DNA of 64,000 bases from Streptomyces sp. WM6378 (GTDB lineage: Bacteria; Actinomycetota; Actinomycetes; Streptomycetales; Streptomycetaceae), in NCBI RefSeq assembly GCF_001279695.1, contig NZ_LGDD01000298.1, positions 3,365 to 67,364 of the forward strand, in the 5' to 3' direction. The translations under genes were made by a program, and so were the position numbers. Below the pieces are notes generated by a model, which saw only the letters and a program-made list of their open reading frames with translations, did not search any database and had not been told where the DNA came from. Below are positions 9,419 to 17,444 of the stretch, piece by piece. Each line of letters starts with the position of its first letter. Position 1 is the first letter of the stretch.

Positions 9419-10066
9419 TTACGACTTCGGGGTGCCCGAGGCCGAGCCGGAAGGCGATGCGGAGCCCGAGGGCGACGCGGCCGGTGCGCCCGCGCCCGAC
9501 GCCGAGGGCGCGGGGGAGGACGGCGTCTGCTTCTGGCAGCCGGGCTGCTTCTGCATGGCCTTGCCGATGTCGCCGGACTCCAGCTTCTTCAGGGAGGCGT
9601 CACCCGTCGAGCTGATCTTGCCGAGCTCGGTCGCGATGTCCTCCAGGCCCTTGGCGAACGCCGCCTGGTCGCCGGCGTTGAGCGCGTCGACCTTCTTCTT
9701 GAGGTTCGCGTACGACACGGAGGAGGCGTTCAATTCCTTGACGGCCTCCTGCTGGGTGGTGGCGCCGTCCTTGACCGGCGGAGCTCCGGCCTTGTCGACG
9801 GCCGCGCCCAGCGCCTTGTAGGCGTCCGAGATCTGCTGGAAGGCGGCCGAGTCGGTCTTCTGCACGTCGGCCGGCTTGCTGTCGTCACGCGTCTGCGCCT
9901 GGATGGCGGCGTTCGCGTCGGTGATCTTCTTGAACTGGGGCTGGGCCGTGTTGCAGAAGGTCTTCGCCCAGTCGTCGACCTTCTTGTTGGAGTCGTCGCT
10001 GCAGCCCGACAACGTCAGCATCAGTACCGCACCGCCGGACAGTGCGGCCGCAAGCTTCTTGTTCAC
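9419..10066 (-). CDS. Small secreted lipoprotein, unknown function
   Basis: 215 residues from GTG, preceded by a strong GGAAGGGA site eight bases upstream. The signal peptide VNKKLAAALSGGAVLMLTLS ends in the lipobox LSGC (Cys about 21), so the mature protein should be lipid-anchored on the outer face of the membrane. The mature part is mostly helical and rich in Lys, Ala, Asp and Gln. One cysteine is in TFCNTAQPQF and another near the end in PGCQKQTP, which could pair. The last 35 residues are a Ser/Pro/Ala/Gly tail, a typical wall-spanning or flexible linker. It has its own promoter-sized gap upstream (10067-10178) and its own terminator. Family not recognised. Confidence 0.8.
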   Translation of the reverse strand: MNKKLAAALSGGAVLMLTLSGCSDDSNKKVDDWAKTFCNTAQPQFKKITDANAAIQAQTRDDSKPADVQKTDSAAFQQISDAYKALGAAVDKAGAPPVKDGATTQQEAVKELNASSVSYANLKKKVDALNAGDQAAFAKGLEDIATELGKISSTGDASLKKLESGDIGKAMQKQPGCQKQTPSSPAPSASGAGAPAASPSGSASPSGSASGTPKS

Positions 10067-10178
10067 CGGTTTGGTCCCTTCCAAGGCTCTCGGCCCCGGA
10101 ACATACACGCCAAGTGGGCGACAAACGCTTGCCGTCCGTGCAGTCTGCCCCCTATTGAAGCCATTTGCACCAAGCAGA

Positions 10179-10216
10179 ACGGGCAGACGGTGTGTCAAAC
10201 CCCACCGTCCGCCCGT
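10179..10216 (-). terminator. Terminator of pyrophosphatase gene
   Basis: ACGGGC-A-GACGGTG pairs with CACCGTC-C-GCCCGT, a 13-bp stem with one A/C mismatch and a 10-nt loop, starting 18 nt past the hppA stop codon. Confidence 0.65.
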
Positions 10217-10234
10217 CCCTTGCTGCACGTACGG

Positions 10235-12628
10235 CTACGAAACCACCGCCGGGTCCGCCGACTTCGCGACCCGCTCGTTGTTGCCGTCGTCACCCACGGC
10301 CACGCCGCGCCGCTTCGAGACGTACACCGCGCCGACGATGACGATGATGGCGAGCGCCGCCACGATCCCTCGTACGGCCGGGTTCGCATCGCCTCCGTAG
10401 GAGAACTTCACGATGGCCGGCGCGATCAGGAGTGCCACCAGGTTCATCACCTTGAGCAGCGGGTTGATCGCGGGGCCCGCGGTGTCCTTGAAGGGGTCGC
10501 CGACGGTGTCGCCGATGACGGTGGCGGCGTGGGCCTCGCTGCCCTTGCCGCCGAAGTGGCCGTCCTCGACCAGCTTCTTGGCGTTGTCCCAGGCGCCGCC
10601 CGAGTTGGCGAGGAAGACCGCCATCAGCGTGCCGGTGCCGATCGCGCCCGCGAGGTAGGAGCCGAGGGCTCCGACACCGAGGGTGAAGCCGACCGCGATG
10701 GGCGCGAGCACCGCGAGCAGGCCGGGGGTTGCCAGCTCGCGGAGCGCGTCCTTCGTGCAGATGTCGACGACTCGCCCGTACTCCGGCTGCTCGGTGTAGT
10801 CCATGATCCCCGGGTGCTCGCGGAACTGCCGCCGCACCTCGAAGACCACCGAACCGGCCGACCGGGACACGGCGTTGATCGCGAGCCCCGAGAAGAGGAA
10901 GACGACCGCCGCGCCCAGCATCAGCCCGACCAGGTTGTTGGGCTGTGAGATGTCCATGCTCAAGGTGAGCTCGGTCGCCTTGGCGTGGACGTCGTTGACG
11001 GCCGTCCCGATGGCGTCCTTGAAGGAGCCGTAGAGCGCCGCTGCCGCGAGTACGGCGGTGGCGATCGCGATGCCCTTGGTGATGGCCTTGGTGGTGTTGC
11101 CCACGGCGTCCAGGTCGGTGAGCACCTGGGCGCCCGCTCCCTGGACGTCGCCGGACATCTCCGCGATGCCCTGGGCGTTGTCGGAGACCGGGCCGAACGT
11201 GTCCATGGCGACGATCACGCCGACCGTGGTGAGCAGACCGGTGCCGGCCAGCGCCACCGCGAACAGCGCGAGCATGACCGAGGTGCCGCCGAGCAGGAAG
11301 GCCCCGTACACGCCGAGACCGATCAACAGGGCGGTGTAGACGGCCGATTCGAGCCCGATGGAGATACCGGCCAGGACGACCGTGGCGGGCCCGGTGAGCG
11401 ATGACTTGCCGATGTCCCGGACGGGACGCCGGGTCGTCTCGGTGAAGTACCCCGTCAGCTGCTGGATCAGCGCGGCGAGCACGATGCCGATGGCGACGGC
11501 GACGAGCGCGAGGATCCGCGGGTCGCCGTTGTGGGTCTTGATCACGTCGTCCGTGACGCCGTTCAACTTGGCGTACGAGGACGGCAGGTAGACGTAGACC
11601 GCGACGGCCACCAGGGCCAGCGAGATCACCGCGGAGATGAAGAAACCGCGGTTGATGGCCGACATTCCGCTGCGGTCGGCGCGCCGCGGGGCGACCGCGA
11701 AGATGCCGATCATCGCGGTGACCACGCCGATCGCCGGGACGATCAGCGGGAAGGCGAGGCCCGAGTCGCCGAACGCCGCCTTGCCGAGGATCAGCGCCGC
11801 GACCAGGGTCACGGCGTACGACTCGAACAGGTCGGCCGCCATGCCGGCGCAGTCGCCGACGTTGTCGCCCACGTTGTCCGCGATGGTGGCGGCGTTGCGC
11901 GGGTCGTCCTCGGGGATGCCCTGTTCGACCTTGCCGACCAGGTCGGCGCCGACGTCGGCCGCCTTGGTGAAGATGCCGCCGCCGACACGCATGAACATCG
12001 CGATCAGGGCCGCACCGAGGCCGAAGCCCTCCAGGACCTTGGGCGCGTCGGCCGCGTACACGAGCACGACGACCGAGGCGCCGAGCAGGCCGAGGCCCAC
12101 CGTGAACATGCCGACGACGCCGCCGGTACGAAAAGCGATCTTCATGGCCTTGTGGGAGACCGTGGTGAGATCTTTTTCGGGTTCGCCTTCCGCGGGAGTC
12201 GCCTCTCGGGCGGCTGCCGCGACGCGCACATTCGCGCGCACGGCGAGACGCATCCCGATGTATCCCGTCGTCGCCGAGAAGACGGCGCCGATCAGGAAGA
12301 ACACGGAACGGCCTACGCGCTGCGACCAGTTGTCGGACGGCAGCAGGAACAGCAGGAAGAACACCACGACGGCGAAGACGCCGAGGGTGCGCAACTGCCG
12401 GGTCAGATAGGCATTTGCGCCTTCCTGAACGGCGGCCGCGATCTTCTTCATCGAATCGGTGCCCTCGCCGGCCGCGAGGACCTGGCGCACCAGCAATTGC
12501 GCCACGATCAGGGCCGCCAGCGCGACAGCCGCGATGACGATCACGATCAGCCGGTTGCCGTCGGTCAGGACCGCGGCAGCTAGGGATGTGGGGTGGTCGA
12601 GTTCCGTTGGGTTGAAGAGCCCCGCCAT
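10235..12628 (-). CDS. hppA: Membrane-bound proton-translocating pyrophosphatase
   Basis: 797 residues from ATG with AGGAGG five bases upstream; the frame extends 26 codons further but those lack a ribosome site. About 16 membrane helices. It hydrolyses cytoplasmic PPi and pumps protons outward. The acidic active-site segments are DVGADLVGKVEQG (about 224-236), then NVGDNVGDCAGMAADLFES, DTFGPVSDNAQGIAEMSG, and near the end GDTVGDPFKDTAGPAINPL. The segment GNTTKAITKG has lysine at the position where potassium-dependent enzymes carry alanine, so this should be the K+-independent type, as described for S. coelicolor. The upstream gap 12629-12841 is the probable promoter region. Confidence 0.95.
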   Translation of the reverse strand: MAGLFNPTELDHPTSLAAAVLTDGNRLIVIVIAAVALAALIVAQLLVRQVLAAGEGTDSMKKIAAAVQEGANAYLTRQLRTLGVFAVVVFFLLFLLPSDNWSQRVGRSVFFLIGAVFSATTGYIGMRLAVRANVRVAAAAREATPAEGEPEKDLTTVSHKAMKIAFRTGGVVGMFTVGLGLLGASVVVLVYAADAPKVLEGFGLGAALIAMFMRVGGGIFTKAADVGADLVGKVEQGIPEDDPRNAATIADNVGDNVGDCAGMAADLFESYAVTLVAALILGKAAFGDSGLAFPLIVPAIGVVTAMIGIFAVAPRRADRSGMSAINRGFFISAVISLALVAVAVYVYLPSSYAKLNGVTDDVIKTHNGDPRILALVAVAIGIVLAALIQQLTGYFTETTRRPVRDIGKSSLTGPATVVLAGISIGLESAVYTALLIGLGVYGAFLLGGTSVMLALFAVALAGTGLLTTVGVIVAMDTFGPVSDNAQGIAEMSGDVQGAGAQVLTDLDAVGNTTKAITKGIAIATAVLAAAALYGSFKDAIGTAVNDVHAKATELTLSMDISQPNNLVGLMLGAAVVFLFSGLAINAVSRSAGSVVFEVRRQFREHPGIMDYTEQPEYGRVVDICTKDALRELATPGLLAVLAPIAVGFTLGVGALGSYLAGAIGTGTLMAVFLANSGGAWDNAKKLVEDGHFGGKGSEAHAATVIGDTVGDPFKDTAGPAINPLLKVMNLVALLIAPAIVKFSYGGDANPAVRGIVAALAIIVIVGAVYVSKRRGVAVGDDGNNERVAKSADPAVVS

Positions 12629-12841
12629 TCGTCCTCCTTGACGCTCAGAGCTCAAGATGTGGACGGATTGTAGGTAGCGGAACACGATCAAAACAGGGCG
12701 CCGCAAATGGAATTGACCTTCATCGGCTCATCAGAGAGAGATCCGGTCACGAGAAAGCCCCCGAAAGCGGTAATGGGGCAAACGCATTGACGCTTGATCG
12801 GCGATCTAGGTACGGGACCCCGAAATCTGGCTCAAGAAATG

Positions 12842-12865
12842 AAAAAGGCCCTGCTCAGCAGGGCC
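12842..12865 (-). terminator. Intrinsic terminator of the bldG operon
   Basis: On the minus strand GGCCCTGC, loop TGA, GCAGGGCC, then TTTTT: a textbook factor-independent terminator 26 nt past the stop codon of the anti-sigma gene. Confidence 0.88.
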
Positions 12866-12890
12866 CGTCCCAATATCGAAAAGAAGTGGA

Positions 12891-13337
12891 TCAGGGAAGC
12901 AACGTGGCCGGTGTGGTGGGCCAGCTCATCCGGATGACACCACCGGACTCGCCGGAGGTGACCTCCACATCGTCCACAAGCCCACTGATGACAGCGAGGC
13001 CCATTTCGTCCTCCGCGCCGTCGTCGAGCTCGTCGTCGGGGGCCGATCCGCGCACCCCCGGCACCGCCGAAGCGCCGCCGCCCGACCCCGGCACCTCGTC
13101 GCCGACCTCAATGGAGAACAGCTTCTCCTCCTCGGTCAGGACGACGCGGACAGGGGCATCGATGCCGTGCGAGCGGTGCAGCCCCACAGCACGGCTGCAC
13201 GCCTCGCCGACGGCGAGTCTGACCTCGTCGAGCACTGCCTCGTCGACCCCGGCCCGGCGCGCCACGGCGGCCGCCACCAGACGGGCCGTCCTGACATGCT
13301 CGGGCTGGGCACTGAAACGGAGTTCAACGGTGGCCAT
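12891..13337 (-). CDS. Anti-sigma factor, RsbW/SpoIIAB-like partner of BldG
   Basis: 148 residues from ATG, with GAGGGGGATC just upstream. The protein is a small GHKL (HATPase_c) fold: N-box-like VGEACSRAVGLH around 43-54, and a GLAVISGLVDD segment near 112-122 corresponding to the G-box region. An acidic, Gly/Pro-rich insert of about 25 residues separates them. In S. coelicolor the gene in this position encodes the BldG-interacting anti-sigma factor. The usual Asn of the N-box (E-x-x-x-N), which helps bind Mg-ATP, is Arg here, so kinase activity may be altered. It lies 105 nt downstream of bldG. Confidence 0.88.
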   Translation of the reverse strand: MATVELRFSAQPEHVRTARLVAAAVARRAGVDEAVLDEVRLAVGEACSRAVGLHRSHGIDAPVRVVLTEEEKLFSIEVGDEVPGSGGGASAVPGVRGSAPDDELDDGAEDEMGLAVISGLVDDVEVTSGESGGVIRMSWPTTPATLLP

Positions 13338-13371
13338 TGGCGATCCCCCTCGAACGTACGGGCGTACATCT

Positions 13372-13408
13372 CAGGGGCCCCGGGCCAAAGTGCCGCCCGG
13401 CGCCCCTG
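13372..13408 (-). promoter_or_regulatory. Stem-loop between bldG and the anti-sigma gene
   Basis: CAGGGGC plus CCGGGC pairs with GCCCGG plus GCCCCTG, 13 bp with a C/C mismatch and a 9-nt loop, no T-run. Next to it, right after the bldG stop, is a perfect 16-bp palindrome GCCGTCCGCGGACGGC (13422-13437). Together they could stop part of the transcripts or protect a bldG-only 3' end. Confidence 0.5.
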
Positions 13409-13442
13409 TCCTTCCTCCGGAGCCGTCCGCGGACGGCCACCG

Positions 13443-13796
13443 TCAGTCGGTCGCGTTGACGGCCTCGTCGACCGAGCCGTGGATCGGGAACACCTTGGTG
13501 AGCCCGGTGATCCGGAAGATCTTCAAAATGCGCTCCTGGTTGCAGACCAGGCGCAGCGAGCCCTCGTGCGCGCGCACGCGCTTGAGCCCACCGACGAGCA
13601 CACCCAGGCCGGTGGAGTCGAGGAAGTCCACGCCCTCCATGTCGACAACCAGGTGGTAGCTGCCGTCGTTCACCAACTCGACCAACTGCTCGCGCAGCTT
13701 GGGCGCGGTATACACATCAATCTCGCCACCGACCTCGACGACCGTACGGTCGCCACCAGGGCCGGACACATTGCGAGTCGACAGGGACAGGTCCAC
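13443..13796 (-). CDS. bldG: BldG anti-anti-sigma factor
   Basis: 117 residues from GTG with GGAGG five bases upstream. A single STAS domain, nearly identical in sequence to S. coelicolor BldG as I recall it, with a four-residue insertion near position 11. The phosphorylatable serine lies in [13 protein letters not shown]; it is Ser61 here, equivalent to Ser57 of the 113-residue S. coelicolor protein. BldG is needed for aerial mycelium and antibiotic production. When dephosphorylated, it binds anti-sigma factors and so releases sigma factors. It is transcribed away from the helicase gene, with 79 bp between them, and toward its partner anti-sigma factor. Confidence 0.97.
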   Translation of the reverse strand: MDLSLSTRNVSGPGGDRTVVEVGGEIDVYTAPKLREQLVELVNDGSYHLVVDMEGVDFLDSTGLGVLVGGLKRVRAHEGSLRLVCNQERILKIFRITGLTKVFPIHGSVDEAVNATD

Positions 13797-13875
13797 GGAT
13801 CCTCCAGCACCTTGCTATCGAGCGGCCGCCCCCTGAGTCTCCCCGGCGGAGCCAGAGAACGGATCGCCAGCCGCG

Positions 13876-16353
13876 ATGGCATTCAATCACTTACCAGCAG
13901 CCATGCACGACGCCTTGGGACCATTGTCCGCTACGCCAGTGACACACTCGGTGCCGATGGCCAGGAATCACCGCCCCAGAACACCCGCCGACAGCACGGG
14001 TGAACGACCCGACCCCGGCACGGTCCTCGACCGGCTCGCCGCAGGGGCCGACCGGGCTGCGCGCATCACTCATACGGAGCACTTGCCCCCGCGTGCGGGC
14101 CGTCATGCAGTCTGGCCGCACCTCATCCGCCCGGAAGTGATCAACGCCATTCAGGACGCCGGCGTCGAGCACCCCTGGGCCCATCAGGCCGCCGCCGCCG
14201 AGCACGCCCTGAACGGCGAGTCGGTCGTGATCGCCACCGGCACCGCCTCCGGCAAGTCGCTGGCCTACCTGGCACCCGTCCTCAGCACGCTCCTGGACGG
14301 CTCCGAGGCCCCCAACGGCCGCGGCGCGACCGCCCTCTACCTCGCCCCGACCAAGGCCCTGGCCGCCGATCAGCGCCGCTCGGTGAAGGCCCTCGCGGCC
14401 CCGCTGGGCAACGCGATCCGGCCCGCCGTGTACGACGGCGACACCCCGGTCGAGGAACGCGAATGGGTACGCCAGTACGCCAATTACGTCCTCACCAATC
14501 CGGACATGCTGCACCTGGGCATCCTGCCCTCCCACCCCAGGTGGGCCTCCTTCCTGCGCGCCCTGCGCTATGTCGTCATCGACGAGTGCCACACCTACCG
14601 CGGCGTCTTCGGCTCCCACGTCGCCCAGGTCCTGCGCCGCCTTCGCCGCCTGTGCGCCCGCTACGGCGCCGACCCGGTGTTCCTGCTCGCCTCCGCCACG
14701 GCCGCCGAGCCCGCCCTGGCCGCGGGCCGCCTGACCGGCCTGCCCGTCGTCGAGGTCGCCGACGACGCCTCCCCGCGCGGCGAGCTGGTCTTTGCCCTGT
14801 GGGAGCCCCCGCTCACCGAGCTGGCCGGCGAGAAGGGCGCCCCGGTGCGCCGCACCGCCATCGCCGAGACCGCCGACCTCCTCACCGACCTGGCCGTGCA
14901 GGGGGTCCGCACGGTCGCCTTCGTCCGCTCCCGGCGCGGCGCCGAACTCATCTCCGTCATCACCCAGGAGCGCCTGTACGAGGTCGACCGGACCCTCGCC
15001 CGGCGCGTCGCGGCCTACCGGGGCGGCTACCTGCCCGAGGAGCGCCGTGCCCTGGAGCAGGCCCTGCACTCCGGCGAGCTCCTGGGCCTGGCCGCCACCA
15101 CCGCCCTGGAACTCGGCATCGACGTCTCCGGCCTCGACGCCGTACTGATCGCGGGCTACCCGGGCACCCGGGCCTCGCTGTGGCAGCAGGCGGGCCGGGC
15201 CGGGCGCTCGGGCCAGGGCGCCCTGGCCGTTCTGATCGCCCGCGACGACCCGCTGGACACCTACCTCGTCCACCACCCCGAGGCGCTGTTCCAGCAGCCC
15301 GTCGAGTCCACCGTGCTCGACCCGGACAACCCGTACGTCCTGGCCCCCCATCTGTGTGCGGCGGCGGCCGAACTCCCGCTCACCGAGGCCGACCTGGAGC
15401 TGTTCGGCCCCGCGAGCCCTGAGCTCATGCCGCAGCTGGAGCAGGCGGGCCTGCTCCGACGCCGCAGCAACGGATGGTTCTGGACCCGCCGCGAGCGGGC
15501 CGCCGACCTCACCGACATCCGGGGCGGTGGCGGCCGCCCGGTCCAGATCGTCGAGGCCTCGACGGGACGGCTGCTCGGCACGGTCGACGCGTCCGCCGCC
15601 CACACCACCGTCCACGACGGCGCCGTCCACCTCCACCAGGGCCGTACGTACCTGGTGAAGCACCTGGACCTGGAGGACTCCGCCGCCCTCGTCGAGGAGG
15701 CGAGCCCGCCCTATTCGACCGTCGCCAGGGACACCACCTCCATCTCCGTCCTGTCCACCGACACCGAGATCCCGTGGGGAGCCGGCCGCCTCTGCTACGG
15801 CTCCGTCGAGGTCACCAACCAGGTCGTCTCCTTCCTGCGCCGCAAACTGATCACCGGCGAGGTGCTTGGCGAGACGAAGCTCGACCTGCCGCCCCGCACC
15901 CTGCGCACCCGGGCCGTGTGGTGGACGGTCACCGAGGACCAGCTCGACGCCGCCCGCATCAACCCGGAGATCCTCGGCGGCGCCCTGCACGCCGCCGAGC
16001 ACGCCTCCATCGGGATGCTGCCGCTCTTCGCCACCTGCGACCGCTGGGACATCGGGGGCGTCTCCGTCCCGCTGCACCCGGACACCCTGCTGCCCACGGT
16101 CTTCGTGTACGACGGGAACCCGGGCGGCGCCGGATTCGCCGAGCGCGCCTTCCACACCGCCGCGCGCTGGCTGACCGCGACCCGCGAGGCGATCGCGTCC
16201 TGCGAGTGCGAGGCCGGCTGCCCGTCCTGCATCCAGTCGCCCAAGTGCGGCAACGGCAACGACCCCCTGCACAAGCGGGGCGCCGTCCGCCTCCTCACGG
16301 AACTGCTGCGGGAAGCCCCGGAACAGCCGGGGACGGCCCCGCCCGGGCCCTGA
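13876..16353 (+). CDS. MrfA/YprA-like superfamily 2 DNA helicase with DUF1998 zinc domain
   Basis: 825 residues; the ATG at the beginning of MAFNHLPAAMHDALG is used because the N-terminus is conserved in relatives I recall, though the ribosome site is weak (GGATCG). Q-motif-like PWAHQAAAAEH, Walker A ATGTASGKS (about 122-130), Walker B/DEAH box as VIDECHTYRG (about 234-243), motif III LLASATAAEP, and motif VI QQAGRAGRSGQG. The C-terminus has the DUF1998 four-cysteine metal site CECEAGCPSCIQSPKCGNGN. The family (B. subtilis MrfA, yeast Hrq1) unwinds DNA 3'-5' and acts in mitomycin-type damage repair. Its 3' end overlaps the last gene of the opposing Tad operon by 59 bp. Confidence 0.92.
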   Translation: MAFNHLPAAMHDALGPLSATPVTHSVPMARNHRPRTPADSTGERPDPGTVLDRLAAGADRAARITHTEHLPPRAGRHAVWPHLIRPEVINAIQDAGVEHPWAHQAAAAEHALNGESVVIATGTASGKSLAYLAPVLSTLLDGSEAPNGRGATALYLAPTKALAADQRRSVKALAAPLGNAIRPAVYDGDTPVEEREWVRQYANYVLTNPDMLHLGILPSHPRWASFLRALRYVVIDECHTYRGVFGSHVAQVLRRLRRLCARYGADPVFLLASATAAEPALAAGRLTGLPVVEVADDASPRGELVFALWEPPLTELAGEKGAPVRRTAIAETADLLTDLAVQGVRTVAFVRSRRGAELISVITQERLYEVDRTLARRVAAYRGGYLPEERRALEQALHSGELLGLAATTALELGIDVSGLDAVLIAGYPGTRASLWQQAGRAGRSGQGALAVLIARDDPLDTYLVHHPEALFQQPVESTVLDPDNPYVLAPHLCAAAAELPLTEADLELFGPASPELMPQLEQAGLLRRRSNGWFWTRRERAADLTDIRGGGGRPVQIVEASTGRLLGTVDASAAHTTVHDGAVHLHQGRTYLVKHLDLEDSAALVEEASPPYSTVARDTTSISVLSTDTEIPWGAGRLCYGSVEVTNQVVSFLRRKLITGEVLGETKLDLPPRTLRTRAVWWTVTEDQLDAARINPEILGGALHAAEHASIGMLPLFATCDRWDIGGVSVPLHPDTLLPTVFVYDGNPGGAGFAERAFHTAARWLTATREAIASCECEAGCPSCIQSPKCGNGNDPLHKRGAVRLLTELLREAPEQPGTAPPGP

Positions 16354-16750
16354 CGCTCGGCGCGTACGGGCCGAACCTCGCCCGCACCCGTACGTCCGCG
16401 ATCTCTCCGGCCACCGTGCAGCGCACCAGCTCCGCGCCCTGGGCCCGGGCCACCTCGACGGCCTTGGCGCAGGCGTCCGGCGAGCCCCACAGGGCCCGGT
16501 CGGCCGCCGCGAGCGCGGCCAGGTCGGCGGCCCCGCCGGCCCGGTGCCGGGCGGCCACCGCCTGGCCGAGGCACAGCACGGCCGCGAACACGGCACACAT
16601 CGTGGCGGCCGTCAGCGCCACCCATACGGTGGCGGAGCCCCGGTCGGCACAACTCCGGCCCTGTGCACATCGGTCCAGCAGGGCCCGGCCCAGTCGTCGC
16701 GCGGGACCTCGCGCCCACCACTTCGTGAGACCTCGTAATCGCCGGTTCAC
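16295..16750 (-). CDS. TadG/Rv3654c-like pseudopilin, Tad operon
   Basis: 151 residues from GTG, whose GTGA overlaps the stop of the preceding gene; GGGGGAGG stands just upstream. After a basic N-terminus (VNRRLRGLTKWWARG) comes a single hydrophobic helix GSATVWVALTAATMCAVFAAV, and a helical region LCLGQAVAARHRAGGAADLAALAAADRAL typical of the TadE/TadG helicase-secretion-neighbour family. Two cysteines (DACAKAVE and VRCTVAGE) may form a disulfide outside the membrane. Codon 5 is TTA, which in Streptomyces depends on the bldA tRNA. The gene is last in the operon and its end overlaps the convergent helicase gene by 59 bp. Confidence 0.82.
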   Translation of the reverse strand: MNRRLRGLTKWWARGPARRLGRALLDRCAQGRSCADRGSATVWVALTAATMCAVFAAVLCLGQAVAARHRAGGAADLAALAAADRALWGSPDACAKAVEVARAQGAELVRCTVAGEIADVRVRARFGPYAPSVRARAGPSPAVPGLPAAVP

Positions 16751-17124
16751 GAGACCTCCCCCACCGTGTCCTCGGCCAGTGCCGCGGCCTCCGCGCTCAG
16801 CGTCATGGCCAGGTGGTGCGGCCCCGGCGTGGCGGACTCCACCCGGACCCGCCACAGCTCCCCGGTCCGCCACACCGTGACCACGGCACCCTTCGGCGCC
16901 GCCGACTTGGCCGCCGCCACCGCCACGGCCTCCGGCTCGGAACGGGCCACCGCGCGGGCCCCGGCCCTGGCCGCGTCCACGCAGCGGATCTCCGCCGAGG
17001 CCGCCGTCAGCGCCCAGAGCAGTGCCAGCGCGAAGCCCACCAGGGCCGGGATCGCCACAGCCGTCTCCGCCGTCACAAACCCCCGGTCTTTCCGCCACCG
17101 CCTGCGGCGCTCAGAACTGCACAT
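16747..17124 (-). CDS. TadE-like pseudopilin
   Basis: 125 residues from ATG, overlapping the preceding Flp-like gene by 14 bases. Basic N-terminus, then RGFVTAETAVAIPALVGFAL, a class III-type prepilin region with Glu five residues after the likely cleavage point, followed by one membrane helix. The rest is a small extracytoplasmic domain (AARAGARAVARSEPEAVAVAAA...VTVWRTGELWRVRVE). This matches the TadE family (Rv3655c in mycobacteria). It is expected to be cleaved by a prepilin peptidase and to form part of a pilus-like fibre or its base. No prepilin peptidase gene is in this operon. Confidence 0.85.
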   Translation of the reverse strand: MCSSERRRRWRKDRGFVTAETAVAIPALVGFALALLWALTAASAEIRCVDAARAGARAVARSEPEAVAVAAAKSAAPKGAVVTVWRTGELWRVRVESATPGPHHLAMTLSAEAAALAEDTVGEVS

Positions 17125-17344
17125 CGAGCGCCCTGGTGATCAGCTGGGTCAGCGCCGACACGACCCCGCCGCTGGTGACGACCTTGTACAGGATCGCCGC
17201 GAAGGCACAGGCCGCGAGGGTGCCCACGGCGTACTCGGAGGTCGTCATTCCGGCGTCCCCCCGCACCCTGCGCCGCAACGCAAGCCCCCAGAGCCGCATC
17301 CGCCGCTTCATCGCACCGGCTCGCTGATCGATTACCGCGTTCAT
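17111..17344 (-). CDS. Flp-like small pilin (DUF4244)
   Basis: 77 residues from ATG (MNAVIDQRAGAMKRRMRLW...) with GGGAG nine bases upstream; earlier in-frame codons have no ribosome site. The processing region is RGDAGMTTSEYAVGTLAACAF, with Glu at +5 after the Gly, followed by one hydrophobic helix and a short tail SALTQLITRALDVQF. DUF4244 proteins are the actinobacterial Flp pilins in Tad loci (Rv3656c). A 100-nt gap separates it from tadC, unlike the overlapping genes on each side. The gap contains a hairpin (GGCGCC...GGCGCC, 17392-17408) and a tandem CGAGGTGAAC repeat (17421-17440), which may allow separate 5' end formation or higher expression of the pilin. Confidence 0.88.
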   Translation of the reverse strand: MNAVIDQRAGAMKRRMRLWGLALRRRVRGDAGMTTSEYAVGTLAACAFAAILYKVVTSGGVVSALTQLITRALDVQF

Positions 17345-17444
17345 GAATCCCAACTCCCTTGATTGGTACGTGTGTTGAGTGACATCCGTGTGGCGCCAGC
17401 GAGGCGCCTGAGCGGCTCGGCGAGGTGAACCGAGGTGAACCCCT

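Noticed and set aside
8042..10948. Long plus-strand frame across methyltransferase, lipoprotein and pyrophosphatase
   Set aside because: It spans three recognisable minus-strand genes and two terminators; it is a high-GC artefact.
13891..16596. Long minus-strand frame opposite the helicase
   Set aside because: Gly/Arg/Val-rich composition with no motif; the opposite strand encodes a complete helicase.
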